In this document: piece after piece, positions 46,601-58,600 of the stretch | Layout of the letters: each line of letters starts with the position of its first letter | Position numbering within the stretch: position 1 is the first letter of the stretch | From: Galaxea fascicularis | Taxonomy: Eukaryota; Cnidaria; Anthozoa; Scleractinia; Euphylliidae | Direction of reading: 5' to 3' | DNA: 64,000 nt | NCBI GenBank assembly: GCA_948470475.1 | Contig: OX419336.1 | Span: 28,228,005-28,292,004 of the forward strand | Notes under the pieces: model-generated | The model's input: the letters and a program-made list of their open reading frames with translations, nothing else | Told to the model about the DNA's origin: nothing | The model's database searches: none | Program-made: the position numbers and the translations under genes

Positions 46601-49600
46601 CACCTTAAAAAATAAAAAAATATTAAGGTGGCTCTGAATCCGCTCCACAGAATTTTTTGAAACTTTACGGACAGTTTTATCTTGGTCTGATGATCACTTT
46701 CCAGCATTAAAAAATGGGGGTCACCGAGTTCGTTTTTGAGATACGAGCAACTAAAGCCGAAATACAGGGCGTTTCTACAGGGCTTTCCTGCTACTATGGT
46801 TACATATTACGTCACAATAATGACCACATTTTATTCAGCAATAATTGCTTTTTCATATGGTAGCATAAAATTGTTACTACGTGATAGTGTTATAGTGTCA
46901 ATCTTTCTGATAAATGAGGCTCTTGAAAGTGTTGAAAGGGGTTTGAGCCACCTTAATTTAACAATAACAGAAATGATCATCAAACATGTTTGTCTTGATG
47001 TTCCACCAAATTATCTGAAAATGAATACATCACGAGACCTCCAAAATTAGGTCATTTGCACTGAAATATTTAAAAATGAAGGGCACAGTCTCCTGTCATA
47101 ATGTCCCAAAAACATTTGATTACTAAACAACTGAATTACAAATCTCATATTTGAAGCATTAGTAAACTGATCTTCACCTTGCCGACTGTGATGACAAGTT
47201 TCCTCCTTGAGAGCCTGCCATGTTATGAAGGCTTGATGGATTGCTGGGCACACCAGGAGTAGTTACACTCCCAGATAATGATGATGTTGAGTGGGTGGGT
47301 CCAGGGTGAGACAGACTTCTGCCAAACTATGGGGATGTATACAAGAGTTACCCTTTGTGAAAACTGATCAGGATACAGTGTACAATCAACAATACCTTAA
47401 ATAATCAAGCCTATAGCTTTCTAGACGTGATCAGTGATTGGAGAATGAAACAATAAATGATACAACACAAGCAATACTCCTACACCTGATAACAAAATAA
47501 GCTACAGGTCTGGAATAGTTACAGGATTAGTCACATGAAATAACATTGTCATAGTCCTTACAAAAAAAACACTTGAGTCCAAAATTCAACCCTACAAAAG
47601 AGGGTATATCCCAATAATAATTTAAATTCTTACTTTCCATAAGAGTATTATTTTGGACTTCAAGAACACCCTTCTCCTCAACAGGAGGGAAAAGAATGTG
47701 GTTACCTGTGCTGATGACATTCCTCTTGGAGCATTTGGCGGAACCTGCATAGAGTTAACATTTGGTGGAAGACCTAAAAAAATAGTTTTAGTTAAGTGGG
47801 ACAGAATGTCTGGAGTAAATTCTTTGAAAACAAAATTTAGGCATGGCTTGACATCCTCAACAACAAAGCTTGCAAGGTCCTTTAACACTGCTAACACTTT
47901 ACTGGTATTCAAAAGCTTTTAATGGCAATCTATTCCATGTGATGCTTGGAGTGATTTTACTGTGAGAGTCTTCATTTGGATAAGCTCTCTGCATACCTTT
48001 TAAAACATAACCAAAGTGAGAAAGGGATCACCTCCCCACCATGACTCAAGTTACAAAAAAGCAGAAGAATCCAAGATTTGCCACTGTGTTATATATTTAT
48101 ATGTGGATGATATAATTATATGAAATAAATCATATATGAACTGCTGATGTGAAATCAAATGAAGACTGATCCTTGTGAATGCAACTTATGCAATTGCGTA
48201 AAGAAGCCTGAAAAAATATCTTCACCCCATTGAAGTCCTGAATTTTTTTTAGGCTTCTCTTCGCAATTGCATAAATTGTGTTCTGCGAGGCTCAGTCTTC
48301 ATTTGATATTTATATGTACACAACAGTTTTATTTTCATCAATTAACACTTATTACATTTATTTAGTACAAGTAACATTTCAGTCTTGTTATAGATATTTG
48401 TAGGGTTAATAGTTGGCCAAGGTGTGGTTAAGGGATGTAACCTGTAACACCATTACAGCAGAGTACCTTTGAAGCAAGCTTTATGCTACTGGTGACCTTG
48501 ACTATTGTACATTTTACTTCACTCACAAAGCAACACGTTTGCTTCAGAGATGACACTCAATAGAACACACATTTTAAAACTTAATGACATCCCTGGGTGG
48601 TAAAGTGTACATGTGTCATCTTTTTTTCTTTTTTGTTCTTTATACCTGAACCAGGAAGCCCTGAGCTGTAAAAATTAGACTGATGGGGTCCTGGTGACTG
48701 CATGCCCGAGGGAGTACCATACAGACTTCCAAGATGAGGCTGCAAAAGAGAGAGGTAACACTCTAATCAGCTGGATTGGGGCAATGTTTTTATGATTAAA
48801 TGTATCTATGATTGTTGAAAACTACAGTGTGCACAATGTACTTGACATTTAATCAGGATGTGGCATTTATTTGGAAATTTTAAATTAAATTTGATTAACC
48901 TTTGTGTCATCACTTACATTTAAAATTCTACTGAAGGGATAAAATGTTTTCACCAAAGTGGAAAACATGACACAATGTAAATTATGATGTCATTACTATG
49001 TCTGTATAGTACCAGTAACACAACATACACAGAGCGGAAGAAGAAATTATTTCCCAGCATAAAAGATATGCTAGACCAACATGCCACAACAATAAATATA
49101 ATTAGGAATAACACAATGAATGGGAAAGTTTAATAAAGTTGAACATGGGGTGTGCAGATGGGGTAATTATTTCTACTTGTACCCTGTTTGACTGATTTAA
49201 GCTCCCTATCCTGAACATGTACATGAGAAAAAAAAAATACAAAACCTCCTTGTCAGGTCGGTGTGGAGGAAACATTGAGGGATTGAAGTACATTCCACCT
49301 GTCCCATAATCATCGTCCCCCTCTTCACTAAAACCAGCAAGCTTTTTTCTCATGGAACCAATAGCTGCCATGTTTTTCCTGCCACCTATAAGGAGAAGAT
49401 TCACAGTGAGACGGTACACCCCTCCTCTCTTTCATGCATGTACAGTGCTTTAAAACATTTAAAATAATTGAGTCAGACAGGATTTTAAGAGGTTGCAAGA
49501 CTACATGTTTCTCAAGACCCTCTTAAGTTTACAATAATTTATTATGCCACTAAGGGTATCTGACCTGTCAGTCTTAAGTAAACACTTATAATATAACTAT

Positions 49601-52600
49601 CCAGAAATACATTTACCATGTCCAAGACATGTTAAACAATTTGAAAGGTTTTTCTTTGCCTGCCTGTGGTTATCCATGTATGGAACTCCCTCCCTGACTA
49701 CATCATTGGAACTATCTTGGATACTGGCCTTCACACTTTTAAATACACGCAGAGTCCATAAATACCTCCTTCGCAGACTTTTACCCTCTTGGTTTTTAAT
49801 TTTTCTTATTTCTGAGTAGCAGTGAACCATTGCTTCGTCCACAAGAACTCATTCCACTCAGTCACTTCATAACAAATTTAATATAAGGAGTTAATGTAGG
49901 GGCGACCCCACCCCACCCTAGTCGGTCACGAGTCACGTGATATAGGGAGCACGAGGTTGAACTGTGGAATAGAACTTGAAGAAGAACCGAAGTTTCGTGT
50001 TGTGTGTTTAACCTTTATTATTTGATGCCGGACCAACACTCCTAACATTTGGCGACCCCGCCAGGACTGTCACTCGGGCGAAATTTGCCTGAATGTAGTG
50101 ACAAAACGAAACTTCAGAGCTTCGCTTTTGCGAACCGAACGACGCGTGTAGTTTTGCTGATGTGCATGTGGACGACATTGCATGTTATTCTAGCGACTGG
50201 AAAACTCAAGACAAGTTACATGTTGAATGAAAATGCTTTCTGGCCCTGTGTAAATTCGTCGAAGAGTGTGATACAAGTGTAAATGCTGTGGTAACGAGCA
50301 AGTTGTTTCGTCTGTTTATCTTTGTTTATCTCGACTACGGAAATCAATATGGCGACCGAAAGTGAAATTGAGGAGCTTCAACTTGAATTGGAAGCGAAAG
50401 TTTGTGGTCTCGATGTCGATGCACTGGGACAGCTAGCAGAACACCTAACACTGGAAAAGGGAAAGCTAGGAAGGTTGCAGCTGTCAAAGCGAGTCCGTGA
50501 GAAAATAGAGGTAGATGTGAGCGAAGCAGAGGACAAGGAAACACTGCTCGTCGGCCTTCTTGCATTTGTGCAGGGAAAACCACCTCCGCTCGAAGATGAC
50601 ACGACAACAGAAACGAAGGTGAAAGTCGAACCGCCTACCCCGACAGAGAAAGCACAAGGCGAAGAAACGAAGGTAAATGTTGATGTTAGTAAGGTGCTTA
50701 GGCGGGAGTTCAAGATTCATGGTGTTGTGGCGGGAGATAATTTTAAGGACGGTCTGTCGTTTGTTAGTTTGGCGCGACAGATAGAATCCGGGACAAAGGC
50801 GGGCTACAAAGAAAGTGAAATTGTAGAAGCTGTTATTCGTGCAGTTAGTCCAAGCCTTCAATTGAGATCTTACTTGGAGATGATACAGGATCTATCGTTA
50901 TCTCGCTTAAAGCAGATTATGAAAGCTCATTTTAAGCAAAAGTCAGCAACGGAACTGTATCAGGAACTGTCTGTTTTACGCCAGGAAGCAAGTGAATCTC
51001 CCCAAAGTTTTCTTGTGCGGGCTTTGAACTTAAAACAGCAGATTATTTTTGTGTCAAATGCCACTGAAGATTCCATCAAGTATGAACCATCTCTTGTCCA
51101 AGCATTGTTCCTCCATGTAGTAGAGACAGGTTTACAAGATGAATCAGTTAGAGCTAAACTGCGCCCTTTACTCGAAGTTGCTTCTGTAACTGATGAACAA
51201 CTTATGGAGAGGGTTAATCGGATTATGTCGGCAGAGACAGAACACCAGAATAAGATGGGTGCAGTGGGCAGGAAAGGGGCAAGGGTTAACCAGGTTGAGA
51301 CTGCCTCGCCTCCAAGTAACCAAACTCAGCCAAGTTCAAGTCCACCACCCCAGGGTGAGAGTAGCAAGTCCCAGAAAAAGGAGCCAAAACCCAATACTCT
51401 GGTGACAGCATTAGAAGCAGTGCAGTCAAATCTTGCCTCCTTAAAAGAATCCTTTGACAGAGTTAGTGCCCCAGTGGAAAGGAGTCCCTCCAGGAATTAT
51501 GCATCTGGTAACCGGTCACAGTTTCAGCGGCATCAGTGTAGTTCATGTAGAGCAGCAGGTGTAGACAACTGCGATCATTGCTTTAAATGTGGCTCAACAG
51601 ATCATTTTGCACGAGGATGTAGAAGGGTGCCGGGAAACGGGAGGAGGCTGCATCAACGGGACAGGGTGTAGTCGGAGCGAACTCGTCCCACCATGTCTGC
51701 AAGTTCTGTGGAAGCAAAGAGGGTATCTCCTCTTTTAAACAGTGCAGTAGTTGTAAAGCTGTCAGATATTGTTCAAGGAAATGTCAAGAGAAACACTGGA
51801 GACATCATAAGACACTTTGCCAGGCCATATCCACGTTGGAGGAGCGAAAGTACAGAGAAGACAGAGAAAAGACAGGAGTCTTTGTAAGTCATTTGTCACC
51901 ACAGGAGCATTCCCAGGTAGTTCGTCTTGTGGGGCGTAAATGTACTGTCAAATGTTTGCTCAATGGGGTCGAGACTGATGCCCTCTGGGATACTGGAGCT
52001 CAAGTGTCAATTATTTCGCGTAGTTGGTTAAAGCGGTGCCTTCCAGGTTGTGACATTCGAGACATGACAGAGTTGTTAGGCATGGATGGGCTTGATTTAA
52101 AGGCAGCAAATGGAACTGACCTACCCTATGAGGGTTGGGTGGAACTGACTTTTAATCTTATTGAAGATAACTCTGACCATATTGTTAAAGTGCCGTTTTT
52201 GGTTGCCAAGGATTCCTTGGATATGCCTATTGTTGGATTTAATGTTATTGAAGAGTTTACTAAGCATTTTGAAGGAGATGCTTCAGCTGGAGTTCATGGA
52301 TCGTTGGTGGATGTACTTACTTCAAGTTTAACTGGTGCTGACCGAGTAAATGTAGAGGCCCTTGTTCAGCTCATCAAAGCTGAGCCCGTAAAGGAATTGG
52401 CCACTGTAAAGTCAAGAAAGCAAGACACTGTAATTCCAAGGGGACAGTCAGTTGTTGTGTCATGTCGTGCTGCAGTGGGTCCAGTCAGTAAGATACCGGT
52501 ACTATTTGAACTTGATCCTAACCAGTCTTGGCCTAGTGGTCTTGAGATACCCGTGACACAGGTGACTGTAGCAGGAGGCTCCACATGTCGAGTGAACATT

Positions 52601-55600
52601 CAAGTGGATAATCCAACGAAACATGACATTACTCTGAAAGGAAGGACAATTCTAGGACACCTCCAGCAAGTGAAGTCAGTCACCCCTCTTGAAGTGAAGT
52701 TGAAAGAAGAACTTTCAGCCAGTGTTAATGTAGTAGAATCTCAAATTACTGATATGCCTGAGCCACCTGCTAACCAAGGCAGTGACATGACTTACGAGGA
52801 ACAACCATGTAGTTACATTCCAGATATTGACACTGAAGAACTCACTGAGGATCAACGCCTCATAGTAAGAAAAATGCTGTTAGAGGAAGCAGAGTCCTTC
52901 TCGAAAACTGATGATGATGTTGGAAGGGCAGAGGAGTTGCAAGTGGATATCAACCTCACTGATCCTGTACCAGTTCAGCGGAAGTACACTTCTATCCCCC
53001 GGCCACTTTACGCAGAAGTAAAGCAGTATGTTGAGGATCTGTTGAATCGAGGGTGGATTCAAAAGTCAAGGTCAGCTTATTCATCCCCTGTTGTATGTGT
53101 TCGAAAGAAAGATGGAACATTGAGACTGTGTATAGACTATAGACAGTTGAATGCCAAAACAGTTCGTGACAGTCATCCTTTGCCCAGAATGCAGGATGCC
53201 TTGGAAAGCTTAGGAGGAAATCAATGGTTCTCCTTACTAGATCAAGGGAAAGCTTACCATCAAGGTTTTGTAAGTCCTGAAAGTAGACACAAGACAGCTT
53301 TTGCAACCCCTTGGGGACTGTATGAATGGGTCCGCCTACCAATGGGCTTGAAAAATGCACCAGGAGAATTTCAACGCTTTATGGAACACTGCCTTGATGG
53401 TTTGAGAGATGATATTTGTATGCCTTACATTGATGACATCATTGTATTTAGCCAAACATTTGAGGAACATGTTAACCATATTCGGAAAGTGCTTCGGCGA
53501 TTACGTGAACATGGGGTTAAGCTTAAACCCAAGAAGTGCAAACTCTTTAAGCGAGAAGTTAACTATCTCGGACAGATTGTGTCAGCAGAAGGCTACCGAC
53601 TAGATCCCTCAAATGTGGAAGCGGTCAGGACTCTGAAGGACAGTAAGCCTAGTACAGTTGGTGAAGTTAGAAAATTACTGGGTCTTGTCGGATACTACCG
53701 GAGATACATTCAGAATTTTGCCAAAATTGCGCACCCCCTCTTTCAGTTATTGAACTCTGAAGATGGGACAAGAACACACAAGAACAAGCAACATCATGGT
53801 ACAGTACCATCGTCCCAACCGGTCATTTGGATGGAACAGCATCAAAAAGCAGTTGAAACCTTGTTAGACCACCTTGTGGCTCCTCCAATTCTTGGATACC
53901 CCGATTTTAGCAAGCCCTTTGTCCTGCATACTGATGCGTCGCAAGAGGGACTAGGAGCCGTGTTATATCAGAAACAAGATGCAAAGATGAGAGTAATTGG
54001 TTACGGCTCAAGATCATTGACAAAGGCAGAGAAGAATTATAATCTCCATTCAGGGAAGCTCGAGTTTCTCGCTCTCAAGTGGGCTGTCTGTGAACACTTT
54101 AGAGACTACCTTTATCATGCGCCAGACTTTACTGTGTATACTGATAATAATCCTCTCACATATGTGCTGACGACTGCAAAGTTAAATGCTACTGGTCATC
54201 GTTGGGTATCAGAGCTCGCAGACTTCTCATTTGCTATCAAGTACAGACCTGGACATGCCAACAAGGATGCTGATGCACTCTCACGATTGCCGATGAATAT
54301 TGATTCTTACATGAAACTGTGTACTGTGAATATGTCCGAGGGTGATATCAAGGCCTGTTGTGCGGCAGTAAGTGCATATGAACAAGGAGAGACAATTTGG
54401 GTGTCTGCAGTGAGCAATGATTCTGGCTTGTTGAACATGGAAGAAGTATCTCTTGGTTCTAGTGTGCATACGATTAACAAAAGTTCTGTTCTTGAAGCCC
54501 AGAAACAAGACCAGATGATAGGAAGAGTACTCACATTCTTGAAAACAGGAAAATGGCCCAAGTCATGGGAACTTAGACGTGAATTGCCAGCCACAAAGGT
54601 ATTATTGAGACAGCAACACAAACTCTACTGTGATAAAGATGGTCTGTTGCATAGAAGGAGCAGATCCTATTCTCAGTTGGTGCTACCTAAAAGGTTCCAC
54701 ACTGTTGTCTTTAAAGAACTTCATCAGGAAATGGGACATTTAGGAGCCCCTCGTGTAGTCCAGTTGGCACGTGAACGGTTCTATTGGCCCAACATGGAAG
54801 ATGATATCACTCACTTTGTGACCAAAGTTTGCCCGTGTCTTAAACAGAAACAGCCAAACCTGTCTACAAGAGCTCCACTACACAGTGTGACTACTTCTTA
54901 TCCATTTGAACTAGTGTCAATTGACTTTCTACATTTGGAGCCAAGTTCTGGTGGTTACGAGTACATCCTAGTTATTATTGATCATTTCACTCGTTTTGCG
55001 CAAGCCTATGCAACAAAGAACAAGTCGGCCACAACTGCGGCTGATCGCTTATTTAATGACTTTGTTCTACGGTTCGGTTTTCCAGCAAAGATTCTTCATG
55101 ACCAAGGACGGGAGTTTGAGAACAAACTCTTTCACAGATTGGAAAAGCTCAGTGGTGTGACGCGTCTTCGAACAACACCGTATCACCCTCAAGGGAACGG
55201 AAAGGTGGAAAGATTTAACAGAACATTATTGCATATGTTGAGAACTCTTCCAGAAAGCAAGAAACACAAGTGGAAGGACTCACTGAACAAAGTTGTCCAT
55301 GCTTATAATTCAACTAGAAATGATACCACTGGTTTTTCTCCTTTCTATCTATTGTTTGGACGCTCGCCACGCCTCCCAGTTGACCTCATGTTTGGACTTT
55401 CACGTGCAGAAACTGGTATGAATCATTCCGAGTATACTGACAAATGGAAAGTTGCAATGGCAGAAGCTTATGCACTGGCCAGGCAGAATATCTTCAAGTC
55501 TGCTGGTGAAGGAAAGAAGCAGTATGACCGAAAAGTACGATTCTCCAAGTTACAACCAGGCGACCGTGTGTTGGTACGTAACCTCTCAGAGCGTGGGGGT

Positions 55601-58600
55601 CCTGGGAAGCTAAGATCCCATTGGGAGCAAGCAGTACACATTATAGTCGAGCAAAAGAGCGACCTACCTGTCTATGAAGTAACACCAGAAGGGCGGAAAG
55701 GTAAGTCAAGAACCCTCCACAGAAATCTTCTGTTGCCTTGTGATTTCATACAAAGTGATTTGCCAGAACCTGTTGCTCAGCGTACCCAAGAAAGCAGGAG
55801 AAGATCAGTTCCTGTTAATCAGCCAGAGGGAGAGGTGCACCCTGGAAGTGACAGTGGGGATGAAGGCGAGTTTCCTGGCCTCTCACCCAACGAGTTGGAA
55901 ATGTTGCAGTCCTCAACACCACTAGCAGAAACTGACATTCAGGAGCAAATGCCTACAGATGGTACCCAAGAAGAACTGTTGCCTGACGATGCAGAGAATT
56001 TGTCAGAACATGATGAGGCCACACCAGTTACAGAAGACTGTTCCCCTTCTCCCTCCGCAACAGAAGATGAACAAGAGCCAGTGGAACCTCGAAGTTATCC
56101 TATGCGAAACCGCCGTCCGCCAAATATTCTTTGCTATGACCATCTTGGCAACCCAAGTTACCAACCAAACAGTACACTGAGTAATGCAGCAACAACCGCC
56201 AGTGTTTCTGTGTATGCCCCGTGGATGTCTACTGTACCTTATGGAACGTTAGCTTTGTCTAATTATTGGGTGGCACCTTATTATGTGCCTGTGTTTCTAA
56301 CTTCTGTGCCATTTGTGCCACCAAACTCTTACCAGTATGTGCCACCAGTGGCTGTTTAAGACTGAACACTTGAAACAAAATCATTGCAAATTTGAACTTT
56401 CTTGAACTTTGTTATACTGTTGTTAAAGTAACACATTAGTATCATGTTTTGTTTCTTGTAAGAAAATCAAAGCGACTTCTTCGGGATAAATTGTTAAGCA
56501 ATTTTCAGACAGTGCTTAGGAACACTGTAATTGGACTTTAGTCATGAATTAGTAAGTAGGCTGCAACTGTGAAGGCCTGATCACCCTTCAAAGTTTTGTT
56601 ACCCGGATGTTGTTAACTGTTCCAATGTAACCTAGACTAAGCCACTTTTTCGATGTCCGGGAGGACATCTCGTTTTAGAGGGGGCGTATGTAGGGGCGAC
56701 CCCACCCCACCCTAGTCGGTCACGAGTCACGTGATATAGGGAGCACGAGGTTGAACTGTGGAATAGAACTTGAAGAAGAACCGAAGTTTCGTGTTGTGTG
56801 TTTAACCTTTATTATTTGATGCCGGACCAACACTCCTAACATTAACATGAGGATAGCTTTCCCACTAAGGACTGTTTTTGTGTAAAGTACATGTAGTGCA
56901 TGACAAATTGAGTGGTAGTCTCATGTGATAGGAGTCCAATACTTCATTACCAGGAGAAAGTTCTTGTTGTCCTTTTCTTGGAGGAAATGAATATCTGAGA
57001 GAAAAAGAAACCGACATTCATTAATATGAAACTTAATTTCATGAATGGGATCACCATAGTTATTATCCCCGGCATAGTAAATCGAACCCAATCGAACGAA
57101 ATCGAACTCACGAAAAAGAAAAAAAAAATCAATCAAACCCAATCGAACTCGTGATTTATGTAAAACAGATGTTGAAAATCCATTACCAGATCTTAGGAAG
57201 CTCGAGTTACTTCAGCCCTGAGTGTAGCGCACATGTTTCTCGTAAACGAAGAAATTCCACAGAAATGGCTTCAGATGAGTTGTGGATCGTAAGCTTCAAA
57301 TGTATAGTCAAAGGCTACCAGGAATGCCGCTTTGATGTCAAGGATGGTGAAGTTTTCAGGGTTTTAAAGAAAATAGGCAAGAAAGGCCGTGCCTTCCGAG
57401 GCAATTATGGGATACCCAGGGGGCAGATGAGAAATAATTATAAAGAATACTGTGGTGTGATAACTTTTAACAATAATTTTTTGCTAACCATAGAAACCAC
57501 TGCCAAATACCGAGACAGAAAGATGTAACGCTTGTAATATTTGTTTTGGAATATGAGAGACAAGCAGTAAAAATTTACCCTGAAAGCTGTGTATATGATA
57601 CATTTTGCAGCGATTGCCCCCTCGGCAGCCCATAATTTCTCGGTCAAAACAATAGAATTCAAGATGGCCGCCGTATCGGTAAAAAGGTCTATTGCAAACG
57701 AGCACGGACAATTAGGTCACCTTCAACGTGAACTGGTTGCTTCCCTGTGGCCTGTAAATGCTTTGATAACTTGTTATGTGAAGATGGCAGTAAGATGCTC
57801 CCAAACGAATGAACACAATCAGACAGATTGAGTTCAATTGAGTTCGATTTTCGAATGTTCGATTTACTATGCCGGGATTATCAGAGCTGTCCCTGAAAGC
57901 CATAATAGCCATAATGTTAACACCCTTCTTAAAGGTAATCTTGATCTTGACAGCTTAAAGTTAGAGGAATAATTTATTTTAGTGCTGGTTAAGTTACGTT
58001 TAAGCTGAAGCATTAATTTTGGTCATGTTTGTGACCATTTCAAAGATGAAAACCTTGTGCATGCCGCCATGTTGTTCTGACTTTGATTTTACTGCTGCAT
58101 GTAATCTGCTTATTGTTCCAAGTTTTGCGTCCCTTTAGAATTATTGAAAGGCTCCTGGTAGGACAGATGTATGAACTTTATTTTGAAATACTTTCAGACT
58201 TCATTAGTGCTTAGTTGTGAGACCTCCTTGTTGAGGTTGACGGAAGACTGGAGGATGATGCGTGACAGGTGGGAGCCAGTTGCAGTGGTCTCTGAATCGC
58301 TCCAAAGCATTTGACATTATTCAGCATCCAGTCCTCCTTTCCAAGCTCAAGGCCTATCGTATGGATGACAAAAGTTGCCCTCTACACAGGAGCTATCTCC
58401 CTGGCAGATCTCAGAGAGTCTAGGTTGGGGACACCTGCTCCACCCGGAAAAGCATCAGATGTGGGGTCCCGCAGGGGAGTGTGTTTATTAATAGGTCCAA
58501 TGCTATTTAACAAGAGGGCCAGGCTGAACGCTTATGCTGATGATCATCAGATATATTATTCCCACCTCTATCCAGTGGTTCTAGACACAAGTGTATCTCA

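Larger units (their letters stand above)
49891..56845 (+). mobile_element. Intact Ty3/gypsy-type LTR retrotransposon
   Basis: The 6,947 bp element (49,895-56,841) is flanked by a TTAA target duplication (49,891-49,894; 56,842-56,845). The order is 5' LTR, primer-binding site, gag, pol (MYND finger, protease, RT, RNase H, integrase), polypurine tract, 3' LTR. The RT-RNaseH-integrase order is that of Metaviridae (Ty3/gypsy) and not of Copia. Both LTRs are identical over 153 bp by direct comparison, and both ORFs are open, so insertion is recent and the copy may be competent. It sits in CNOT2 intron 2 (between exons 56,951 and 49,385), antisense to the gene. No env-like ORF is present. Confidence 0.93.
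57063..57882 (+). mobile_element. Inverted-repeat element carrying coding DNA
   Basis: The left end 'ccggcatagtaaatcgaac' and the complement of the right end are the same, 820 bp apart. The extended arms hold further 'aatcgaac' repeats. Between them are coding-like fragments of a HIRAN-type protein on the plus strand and a second, nested inverted-repeat segment (57,396-57,643). No transposase is present. It lies in CNOT2 intron 1, antisense to the gene. Confidence 0.6.

Noticed and set aside
46736..47050. 104-codon open frame on the plus strand
   Set aside because: Most of it lies in a MITE unit and it has no recognisable domain.
49597..49842. First coding exon of CNOT2
   Set aside because: Phase fits, but the peptide has no similarity to CNOT2, while the 59,489 and 56,994 exons complete the frame with similarity to the vertebrate N-terminus. 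Kept only as a low-confidence alternative.
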